Below, piece after piece: positions 6,584 through 13,175 of a stretch of 14,553 nt of DNA. The translations under genes and the position numbers were made by a program. This DNA comes from Holosporales bacterium (GTDB lineage Bacteria; Pseudomonadota; Alphaproteobacteria; BNTO01): positions 1 through 14,553 of the forward strand of contig JAITOG010000052.1 in NCBI GenBank assembly GCA_031290075.1, given 5' to 3'. The notes below the pieces were generated by a model, which saw only the letters and a list, made by a program, of their open reading frames with translations, did no database searches and was not told where the DNA came from. Within the stretch, counting starts at the first letter, position 1. Every line of letters starts with the position of its first letter.

Positions 6584-6699
6584 TATTTTTTCTTTTTTAA
6601 ATCCTTCCTAGAAAAAGGGTCTCTAAATTTATGAATAAAATCAAGCCCCTAAAGTGTATTTGAATTTTCTTCTAAAAAAAGCATAAGGGCTGCCCGAGT

Positions 6700-7017
6700 T
6701 TATACCTTAGTATTTTTCAATAAATTTTCCATTTCAAATTTAGTTAAAGATCCAATCTTACGTGCAACAACTTTACCATTGTTAAACATTATTAATGTAG
6801 GAAGATTTCGAATATCAAATTTTTCAGCAAGCTCTTTACTTTCATCAACATTTATTTTTGCAAATTTTATACTTTCGTTTTTTTCAGCTAATTCTTCAAT
6901 AATTGGCATAAGCATCCTACAAGGGCCGCACCAATCGGCAAAGAAATCAACTAAAACAATACCTTTGAATTCTAAAACCTCAGTCTCAAAATTATCACTT
7001 CTAATTAAATTCAACAT
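6700..7017 (-). CDS. trxA: Thioredoxin
   Basis: At 105 residues this is a standard single-domain cytoplasmic thioredoxin that reduces protein disulfides and is recycled by thioredoxin reductase. The active site WCGPC is at 29-33 (FFADWCGPCRML), the cis-proline is Pro73 in RNLPTLIMF, and the family Asp is at 24 in VLVDFFA. The glycine of the closing strand is at 81 in NNGKVV. The ATG at 7017 gives the usual N-terminal length; no strong Shine-Dalgarno is present. It lies upstream of the PBP gene on the same strand and diverges from surA. Co-transcription with the PBP gene is possible, because no convincing terminator sits in the 116-bp gap. Confidence 0.96.
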   Translation of the reverse strand: MLNLIRSDNFETEVLEFKGIVLVDFFADWCGPCRMLMPIIEELAEKNESIKFAKINVDESKELAEKFDIRNLPTLIMFNNGKVVARKIGSLTKFEMENLLKNTKV

Positions 7018-7044
7018 AGTAAGGTAACAAATTAAAAAAGCATC

Positions 7045-7050
7045 AGTATA
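7045..7050 (-). promoter_or_regulatory. Candidate -10 element for trxA
   Basis: Read on the minus strand this is TATACT, five of six consensus bases, placed about 28 bp before the trxA ATG. No matching -35 element is found at normal spacing. Confidence 0.28.
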
Positions 7051-7128
7051 GGGATTTAAACATGGATTAAATAAAAAATCAATTGTTCTACTATCTGCAC
7101 AGGACAGCCAGGAAGATTTGCTACAAAT

Positions 7129-7144
7129 AAAGACAGCTTCTAAA
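7129..7144 (-). repeat. AAAGACAGCTTCTAAA dispersed motif, inverted copy
   Basis: Sixteen bases here are identical to 13001-13016 and are the reverse complement of the GAAGCTGTCTT motif at 3073 and 11197. It sits in the divergent trxA-surA gap, outside the candidate promoter elements. Confidence 0.55.
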
Positions 7145-7178
7145 AATACGGTTGCCTAATTACAACACACTTTTTTTA

Positions 7179-7208
7179 TTGAAATCATTGCGTAAATTAA
7201 AGTACGTT
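7179..7208 (+). promoter_or_regulatory. Candidate surA promoter
   Basis: TTGAAA (7179-7184, four of six) and TACGTT (7203-7208, four of six) are 18 bp apart and about 42 bp before the surA ATG. A transcript from here could cover surA, accC and mnmA. Confidence 0.33.
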
Positions 7209-7249
7209 ATTGATTAGAGCAGTTAGGGAGAAAATAGAATTACCCTTTT

Positions 7250-8650
7250 ATGAATTCATGTAATAAAATATCCCATTTGTTCTTATATTTTTTTGTTTGT
7301 ATATTTTTATTTAGTTGCTCAAAAAATATAAATGAAGTAACAAATGAAAATAATACAAATACTTTAACAAAAAATGAAGAAAAAGCTGTTGACAATACCT
7401 TAAATATAAATAATCAGAAAAAAGAAAAAGTTTTTAAATATGGAAAAACATCCAAAGTAATTATAAGTGTAAATAAATCTATTATAACTAATTTGGATAT
7501 AGATGCGCGTTGTAAAATGGTTGCTTATCTATCCCGTAGAGAGCAAAAAGATTTCTTACAAGGTATTCGACCTCAGGTTAAGCAACGCCTTATAGACGAA
7601 GCAATTTATGAACAATTGGCAGAAAGATTTAAAATGGAAATTTCAAACGAAATCATTGCAAACTATTGCAAAGATTACGGAAAGCGCTTCAATATTACTG
7701 GAGAGGCTCTGGCCCAAAAGTTAAAAAAAGAAGGCCTTTATGAAACTTTCATTAAAATGGTACGCTCACGCGTTATTGCTTCGTACATTACTATGGGAGC
7801 TCTGCAAAAAGAGCTTATAAGAATAAACGAAAAAGAGATTGATTTTGAGATAAAACAAGCTCAAAAGAGTAACGAACAAAAACAATATTTGTTATCAGAA
7901 ATTGTTTTTTGTTCAGGTAGGGGTATTCAGGGAACTTCCGCTAAATCAATGGCTCAAAAAACTTATGATGAACTTGTAAAAATGAAAGAAAAAATGTCAG
8001 TTTTGGTTGCTTTTCAGTTAATTGCCCAGCAACTTTCTCAAAGTGCTTCAGCTTTAAATGGTGGTTTTTTGGGATGGGTATCTATTGATAAAATTGATGA
8101 AGTTACTGCGGATACTGTAAAAAATATGATAATTGGATCATTTTCTACACCAATTTTGATGAAAAACGGAAATTATCGAATAATTTGTTTAAATGATGTT
8201 AAAGAGCCAGGACTTGTTCCTTATAGTGAATCTAAAATAAAATTAGCTGTTGTTTCTGTTCCATTTAATAAATCAATGTCAAGAGAAGAAATAGCCCAAA
8301 TAGAAAGAAGAATTTCGGCAATTTTAGATTGTAAATCAGAGAAGGAACTTCAAGGAGTTGCTAAAGATTTTGGATATAAATTTGAAATTCAAAAAGCCAA
8401 TATGCAAAGAATTCCCGAAAAAATTAAAGAGACAAAAATTGGAACTTGCGCTCAACCAATACTTCTGAAAAATAGTTTGAATATATACATGCCATTAAGT
8501 AAAGAACAAGAAAAAATTAATTTTTCGATAAAAAGAGAAGAAGTAAAAGAAAGTCTTGAGCAATCTAAAAAAATTGCATATGCGGAAAAGATTTTTAAAG
8601 ATTTTAAAAATAGAGCGTTAATTATTAGAAATAGCGCTGAAAACAACTAA
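7250..8650 (+). CDS. surA: SurA-like periplasmic chaperone / parvulin peptidyl-prolyl isomerase, predicted lipoprotein
   Basis: The 466-residue protein has the SurA layout. Residues about 66-190 form the chaperone N-domain (KVIISVNKSIITNLDID, then VKQRLIDEAIYEQLAERFKMEIS). A parvulin domain at about 210-318 shows YLLSEIVF, SQSASALNGGFLGWV and the terminal strand NGNYRIICLNDV. About 330-460 is a second, degenerate parvulin-like segment and C-terminal helix. SurA escorts outer-membrane proteins through the periplasm. Unlike classical soluble SurA, residues 1-23 form a lipoprotein-type signal ending LFSC with Cys23 as candidate lipid site, followed by an Asn/Lys-rich linker. The ATG at 7250 is the only reasonable start, since a stop lies five codons upstream; AGGGAG at 7225-7230 is too distant to act well. 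accC follows after 35 bp. The usual alphaproteobacterial neighbours lptD, pdxA and rsmA are absent. PrsA/PpiC-type is an alternative label. Confidence 0.82.
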   Translation: MNSCNKISHLFLYFFVCIFLFSCSKNINEVTNENNTNTLTKNEEKAVDNTLNINNQKKEKVFKYGKTSKVIISVNKSIITNLDIDARCKMVAYLSRREQKDFLQGIRPQVKQRLIDEAIYEQLAERFKMEISNEIIANYCKDYGKRFNITGEALAQKLKKEGLYETFIKMVRSRVIASYITMGALQKELIRINEKEIDFEIKQAQKSNEQKQYLLSEIVFCSGRGIQGTSAKSMAQKTYDELVKMKEKMSVLVAFQLIAQQLSQSASALNGGFLGWVSIDKIDEVTADTVKNMIIGSFSTPILMKNGNYRIICLNDVKEPGLVPYSESKIKLAVVSVPFNKSMSREEIAQIERRISAILDCKSEKELQGVAKDFGYKFEIQKANMQRIPEKIKETKIGTCAQPILLKNSLNIYMPLSKEQEKINFSIKREEVKESLEQSKKIAYAEKIFKDFKNRALIIRNSAENN

Positions 8651-8674
8651 TTTTTTTCTAAAAAATATTAAAAA

Positions 8675-8679
8675 TGGAG
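8675..8679 (+). promoter_or_regulatory. Ribosome binding site that sets the accC start
   Basis: TGGAG lies six bases before the ATG at 8686. The next in-frame ATG (8704) would make a protein starting closer to the E. coli N-terminus but lacks a comparable site, so 8686 is preferred. Confidence 0.7.
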
Positions 8680-8685
8680 TAAAAA

Positions 8686-10062
8686 ATGGGCGAAAATGCA
8701 AAAATGTTTTCAAAAATTTTAATTGCTAATAGAGGAGAAATTGCCCTCAGAATAGTTAGAGCTTGCAGAGAGCTAGATATAAAAACTGTTATGGTTCATT
8801 CAACGGCAGATTCCGATTCTATGCCTGTTCATTTATCGGATGAAAGCGTATGCATTGGCGGCTCAACAGCAAAAGAAAGCTACTTAAATATGCGAGCAAT
8901 TATGAGCGCTGCTGAGGTTACAAACGCAGACGCTATACACCCGGGAGTTGGATTTTTGTCTGAAAATGAAGATTTTGCGAAAATGACAGCAGAGCATGGT
9001 TTTGAGTTTATAGGTCCTCTTCCAGAACATATTAACCTTATGGGCGAAAAATCTACGGCAAAATTTACTATGCAAAAATTGGGAATTCTAACTATTCCTG
9101 GCTCTGATGGCGAGATTGAATCAGAGGAAGAAGCTCTTAAACAAGCTGTAAAAATAGGTTTCCCAATCTTAATAAAAGCATCATCTGGTGGGGGAGGCAA
9201 GGGAATGAAGGTGGCTCATAATGAAGAAAATGTTTCACAAGCTTATAAATTAGCCAGAACAGAAGCAAAAACAAACTTTGGGAAAGACCAAGTATACATG
9301 GAAAAATACCTTGAATTTCCGCATCATATAGAGTTTCAAATAATTGCAGATAAATTTGGGAATGTTGTGTTTCTTGGAGAAAGAGATTGCTCTATACAGC
9401 GTAATCATCAAAAAATATGGGAGGAGGCTCCTGCTCCATTGCTTACAGAAAAACAACGCGCAAAAATTGGAGGAATTTTAACAAAGGCGATAAAAAACCT
9501 CAATTATATTGGCGTTGGAACAATTGAAATGCTATTTGAAAATGATAAATTCTATTTTATGGAAATGAATACCAGACTTCAAGTAGAACACACAATTACG
9601 GAAATGATTACAGGAATTGACATAGTGAAAGAACAAATTCGTGTGGCTGCTGGATTCCCCCTTTCATTCGAACAAAAAGATATTAAACTGAATGGGCATG
9701 CTATTGAATGCAGAATTAACGCTGAAGACCCCAATACTTTTTTCCCTTCTCCTGGCGAAATTACACATTATCTTCCGCCTGGAGGGCCTGGCGTTCGTGT
9801 GGATAGCCATGTTTTTGGAGGATATGTTGTTCCTTCATATTATGACAGCCTTATTGGCAAATTAATTGTTTATGCAGATACTCGGGAGGAGTGTATTAAA
9901 AGAGTTAAGCGCGCCCTGAATGAATACGTAATTGATGGGATTTCTACAATAATTCCTCTTCATATAAAAATTGCAAATGCTAAAGATATAATAGAAGCAA
10001 ATTATAATACCAATTGGTTAAATAATAATATTGATATTTTACTTGGGAGGAAAGAAGAGTAA
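8686..10062 (+). CDS. accC: Biotin carboxylase subunit of acetyl-CoA carboxylase
   Basis: AccC carboxylates biotin on the carrier protein AccB using ATP and bicarbonate, the first half of malonyl-CoA synthesis. The 458 residues cover the whole family: the N-domain with KILIANRGEIALRIVRA (10-26), the ATP-grasp domain with Lys122, Lys164, the Gly loop SSGGGGKGM (166-174), His214, HQK (241-243), metal ligands Glu281, Glu293 and Asn295, Arg297, and Arg343 in ECRINAEDPN, then the C-domain. Three normally well-conserved spots differ: HPGVGFLSEN (Val88 where Tyr is usual), QRNHQK (Asn240 where Arg is usual) and VEHTITEM (Thr303 where Pro is usual). Catalytic residues are all kept, so it should be active. 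accB, normally just upstream, is absent. The stop codon overlaps the mnmA start. Confidence 0.96.
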   Translation: MGENAKMFSKILIANRGEIALRIVRACRELDIKTVMVHSTADSDSMPVHLSDESVCIGGSTAKESYLNMRAIMSAAEVTNADAIHPGVGFLSENEDFAKMTAEHGFEFIGPLPEHINLMGEKSTAKFTMQKLGILTIPGSDGEIESEEEALKQAVKIGFPILIKASSGGGGKGMKVAHNEENVSQAYKLARTEAKTNFGKDQVYMEKYLEFPHHIEFQIIADKFGNVVFLGERDCSIQRNHQKIWEEAPAPLLTEKQRAKIGGILTKAIKNLNYIGVGTIEMLFENDKFYFMEMNTRLQVEHTITEMITGIDIVKEQIRVAAGFPLSFEQKDIKLNGHAIECRINAEDPNTFFPSPGEITHYLPPGGPGVRVDSHVFGGYVVPSYYDSLIGKLIVYADTREECIKRVKRALNEYVIDGISTIIPLHIKIANAKDIIEANYNTNWLNNNIDILLGRKEE

Positions 10063-11186
10063 TGAAGATTTTTGTTCCTGATTTTTGCAATAAAATCCTC
10101 CTTCCTCCCCCTTTGGAATCTGTAGTTTTAGGAATGTCTGGAGGAGTTGATTCCTCTTCAACAGCTGCAATTTTAAAAGCAAATGGAAATAAAGTACTTG
10201 GCGTATTTATTGAACTTTTTTTATCAGAATCTGTTGAAAAAGCAAAAAAAGATGCCAAAAATATGGCAAAAGTAGTTGGAATAGATTTTGAAGTTATTGA
10301 TTACAAACAGCAATTTCAACAGCATGTTATTGAGCCTTTCGTTGAAGCCTATTGTAGCAACCAAACTCCCTTACCTTGCTCTTGGTGTAACAGATTTATA
10401 AAATTTTCAGCACTTTGCGAAAAAGCGGATAGCATTTCAGTAAAACATGTTGCTACGGGTCATTACGTGAAAACAGGATTATATGAAGGAATTACAACCC
10501 TAGAACGCGCTAAAGATCGCAAGCAAGACCAAAGTTATTTTTTACACAAAGTTGAATATTCCCAGTTAACTAGAGCTGTTTTTCCATTGGGAAATGCTTC
10601 CAAAAGGAGTGTGCGCGATTATGCAGGACAAATAGGTCTTTCTGTTGCAGAGAAAAAAAGCTTATACGATATTTGTTTTTTGGCGGATTTTCAGGGGGAA
10701 TACATTAGTTTTATAAATACATATATTAAAAAAAATCCTGAATTTGCTAAAAGGCTAGCTCTACAGCCCGGAGAAATTTTAGATAAATATGGAAAAAAGA
10801 TAGGAGAACATCAAGGAACCTTTCGTTACACTATAGGCCAACGCCGAGGAATGGGAATAGCCGCCCAAAATCCGCTGTACGTTTTGAAAATGGAAGAAAA
10901 TAGACTTATCATTGGGGAAAAGGCAGATTTAGCAACAACGAATGTGAATATTAAAAATGTTAATTTTCACAAAATTTCTGACTTTTTTTTGAAAAAAAAT
11001 GAAAAGAATAAAGTTTTGGCTCAATTTAGATCAACAACCCCTGCTACGCCAGCAACATTTACTTTTTCGGATTCCGATTATTTAGTTTCTTTTAAAGACG
11101 TACAATACGGGGTTTCCCCGGGGCAAGCAATTGTTATTAGGAATGAAAATGGTACAGTTCTAGCTGGCGGAACTATTAACAATTAG
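10062..11186 (+). CDS. mnmA: tRNA-specific 2-thiouridylase MnmA
   Basis: MnmA activates U34 of tRNA-Lys, -Glu and -Gln with ATP and inserts sulfur to give 2-thiouridine. The 374 residues include the PP-loop GMSGGVDSS (24-32), the first catalytic Cys109 in PCSWCNRFIKF, ATGHY (131-135), DRKQDQSYFL (152-161), the persulfide-carrying Cys205 in YDICFLADF and the GTFRYTIGQRRGMG segment (252-265). The C-terminal beta domain runs to about 370. Both catalytic cysteines are present. The ATG overlaps the accC stop in TAATG, and GGGAGG (10045-10050) plus GAAGAG lie upstream inside accC, so translation is probably coupled to accC. The N-terminal extension (MKIFVPDFCNKILLPPPLES) before the PP-loop is typical of alphaproteobacterial MnmA, from memory. 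Confidence 0.96.
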   Translation: MKIFVPDFCNKILLPPPLESVVLGMSGGVDSSSTAAILKANGNKVLGVFIELFLSESVEKAKKDAKNMAKVVGIDFEVIDYKQQFQQHVIEPFVEAYCSNQTPLPCSWCNRFIKFSALCEKADSISVKHVATGHYVKTGLYEGITTLERAKDRKQDQSYFLHKVEYSQLTRAVFPLGNASKRSVRDYAGQIGLSVAEKKSLYDICFLADFQGEYISFINTYIKKNPEFAKRLALQPGEILDKYGKKIGEHQGTFRYTIGQRRGMGIAAQNPLYVLKMEENRLIIGEKADLATTNVNIKNVNFHKISDFFLKKNEKNKVLAQFRSTTPATPATFTFSDSDYLVSFKDVQYGVSPGQAIVIRNENGTVLAGGTINN

Positions 11187-11219
11187 AGCTGTCTTAGAAG
11201 CTGTCTTCGTTAAGTGAGG
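11185..11219 (+). repeat. Tandem GAGCTGTCTTA / GAAGCTGTCTTC motif with TTAAGTGAGG
   Basis: The motif occurs twice in a row directly after the mnmA stop (GAGCTGTCTTA from 11185, then GAAGCTGTCTTC from 11197), followed by TTAAGTGAGG. The second copy plus TTAAGTGAGG repeats the arrangement at 3073-3103 with a shorter spacer. The core GAAG-CTGT-CTTC is itself nearly palindromic. Confidence 0.55.
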
Positions 11220-11284
11220 CCCAACCCCATTTACACAAATAAATAGTTCAAATACTATTTTAAAAGAGGGGAAGATTATCTGAA

Positions 11285-12964
11285 ATGATTATGATGTCGT
11301 TTTTAGTTATTGCTATTTTATTAACGCTAGTTTTTATATTTTCTTTTTTACTTTTTACAAGATTACCAATAAAAATAAAAGATATCGGAAAAAAAGCTTA
11401 TGTATATTCGGATGTATTAGAATCTCTTAAAAAATCAGAAAAGCCATGGTGCGTTATTTCCGATTTAACAAAAAATGAAAATATAAAGATTTTTTTATCA
11501 AAAAATAATCAAAACATTGTTTATTCGCAGGGGTTTTATAAAATAATTGAAAAATATTTAGAATCTGATGACCTAACATTTGAATCAATTGCAAATGTCT
11601 TAGAAAGTGAGAATTCCTCCTTCAATAAAGGGTTACAACACATTATGCACTTTGAAGGGAGTTTTTCCTATTGCGTAACTTTAAATGAAAAAAATTACTT
11701 AGTTGAAGGTAGCTGTGTTTCTTTGCCAAATATCGAACCACGAAAAAAGGTACAACAACAAAATAGTGAAGAAAAGATTAGTATTATCCTAACAATTTCA
11801 GAATATTCAAATTATATAAATTTAGAAAAAAGGTTATTAGAAGAAAAAAAATTAACAAAATTTTTTCACTTTTTACTTGATAATATTTCTATTCCCATAT
11901 GGACAAGAGATCATCAAAGTAAAATAAGTTTTTGCAATAAAGCTTATGCAAGTCTTTTCGAAACATCACCTACTAATGTTATTTCCAAACAATGGGAAAT
12001 TATAGCAAAAAACAAGGAGAACCAGGATGAGTTGACAAATATAGATGAAATCACTTTAAAGAATAAAGGAACTTTTAAAATTGAAGAAAAGGTTTTAGAA
12101 AATAAATGGAAAGAAGATTTTTGTATAGCTGGAGTTGCGCTTAATGTTTCAAAGTATAAAGACACGGTTACAAAAGTAGAGCAAATGTTAAAAGATAGTT
12201 ATAACATTTTAAATCGACTTAATATCCCATTTGTTGCAATTAGTAGCGATGGCACAATACAGATGTGGAATAATGATTTTTTACAATTTTTTAATATAAA
12301 AAATGATTTTTTATGTGAAAAAGTTTCATACGAGGATATTTTAGATAACTTAGTTGAAAACCATGAACTTCCAGAATACATTGATATTGGAGATATCAAA
12401 AAGAAATTTAAAGATTGGCTGAAAAATCCTAATCCAAACCAAGTTGATATGTATCATAAACCTGATGGTTCTATATTAAGTATAAAAGCAATTAAATATG
12501 ATAGTAAGGGAAAAATTTTAATAATATTTAAAGATATTACACAGGAAATTAATCTTGAGGGAAAGTATAAATCTCTTGTATCAGCTTATAATGAAATTAT
12601 ATTAAATTCCCATGAAGCCATTTTAATAATTGGAATAGATCATAGAATAAAACAATGTAGTGAAAGTATAAAAACTATATTGAATGTAGAACCAAAGAAG
12701 ATAATAGGAATAACAATAAAGGATTGGTTAACAACTTTTTCAACAGAGGGGCAGTCTAAAAATTGGAAAGAGGCACTGATTGTTGCAATTGAGCTCAGAA
12801 ATAAAAAGATAGAATATATTCAAATATCAGAAAATGAAACAATGTTATGTGAATATTTACCACTTCCAAATGGTTGGCATATGTTAACTTTTTCTAAAAA
12901 TATAAATAAAAATATTGGCGATGTTAACTTATTTGACGATATGAAAAAGGTTGCTTTTGTTTAA
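11285..12964 (+). CDS. Membrane-anchored multi-PAS protein related to alphaproteobacterial sensor kinases, lacking the kinase domain
   Basis: The 559-residue protein begins with one transmembrane segment (about 4-25) followed by a cytoplasmic region. Sequence like KFFHFLLDNISIPIWTRD (about 192-290) is a first clear PAS domain. A second spans about 305-425 (IPFVAISSDGTIQMWNNDFLQFF to IIFKDITQEINLEGKYKSL) and a third about 433-540 (ILNSHEAILIIGIDHRIKQC to LPLPNGWHMLTFS). The DITQEINLEGKYKSL junction and the LPxPDG-like end closely resemble large alphaproteobacterial PAS histidine kinases of the DivL-like kind. In those, a histidine-containing dimerisation domain and an ATPase domain follow the LPLPDG segment. 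Here the protein ends 35 residues after it, with no H box or N/G boxes, and no kinase-like reading frame follows. It is either a decayed kinase or a kinase-less sensor. GAGGGGAAG (11266-11274) precedes the ATG by 10 bases. ATGs at 11291 and 11294 are alternative starts. Confidence 0.78.
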   Translation: MIMMSFLVIAILLTLVFIFSFLLFTRLPIKIKDIGKKAYVYSDVLESLKKSEKPWCVISDLTKNENIKIFLSKNNQNIVYSQGFYKIIEKYLESDDLTFESIANVLESENSSFNKGLQHIMHFEGSFSYCVTLNEKNYLVEGSCVSLPNIEPRKKVQQQNSEEKISIILTISEYSNYINLEKRLLEEKKLTKFFHFLLDNISIPIWTRDHQSKISFCNKAYASLFETSPTNVISKQWEIIAKNKENQDELTNIDEITLKNKGTFKIEEKVLENKWKEDFCIAGVALNVSKYKDTVTKVEQMLKDSYNILNRLNIPFVAISSDGTIQMWNNDFLQFFNIKNDFLCEKVSYEDILDNLVENHELPEYIDIGDIKKKFKDWLKNPNPNQVDMYHKPDGSILSIKAIKYDSKGKILIIFKDITQEINLEGKYKSLVSAYNEIILNSHEAILIIGIDHRIKQCSESIKTILNVEPKKIIGITIKDWLTTFSTEGQSKNWKEALIVAIELRNKKIEYIQISENETMLCEYLPLPNGWHMLTFSKNINKNIGDVNLFDDMKKVAFV

Positions 12965-13000
12965 TTTTTCTTTCAAAAATATTGAATCTATAAAATCCAT

Positions 13001-13016
13001 AAAGACAGCTTCTAAA
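13001..13016 (-). repeat. AAAGACAGCTTCTAAA dispersed motif, second inverted copy
   Basis: Identical over 16 bases to 7129-7144. It begins 37 bp after the stop of the kinase-less PAS gene, where relatives would still encode the kinase domain. Confidence 0.55.
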
Positions 13017-13088
13017 TTCATTCGGAAAAGTACGCTAGGAAATTATATATTTCGTTTTTCGCCTAGGTTTTATACTTTGTGCAAAAAC

Positions 13089-13116
13089 TTGTTTATTGGT
13101 ATAATTTTTTTATAAT
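13089..13116 (+). promoter_or_regulatory. Candidate promoter of the DUF4139-type gene
   Basis: TTGTTT (13089-13094) and a perfect TATAAT (13111-13116) are 16 bp apart. A second TATAAT at 13100-13105 could pair with TTGTGC (13077-13082) at 17 bp. Either would start a transcript just before or within the hairpin at 13127-13151. Confidence 0.5.
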
Positions 13117-13126
13117 AAAAGGTATT

Positions 13127-13151
13127 TTGCTAAACTTTTGAAGTTTAGCAA
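13127..13151. promoter_or_regulatory. Perfect 11-bp inverted repeat in the leader of the DUF4139-type gene
   Basis: TTGCTAAACTT and AAGTTTAGCAA flank a TTG loop. The repeat lies 10 bp after the nearer TATAAT and 24 bp before the ATG at 13176. It could be an operator for a dimeric regulator at the transcription start, or an RNA hairpin in the 5' leader. It is not followed by a T tract, so it is not a standard terminator. Confidence 0.5.
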
Positions 13152-13175
13152 GTTGATTAATTTTAAAAATAATAC

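Noticed and set aside
13035..13067. CTAGG / CCTAG inverted repeat after the PAS gene as a terminator
   Set aside because: Only five pairs with a 22-base loop; the following T tract is short and interrupted.
12965..13175. Remains of a histidine kinase domain after the PAS gene
   Set aside because: No H-box or ATP-binding motif can be read in any frame of this gap.
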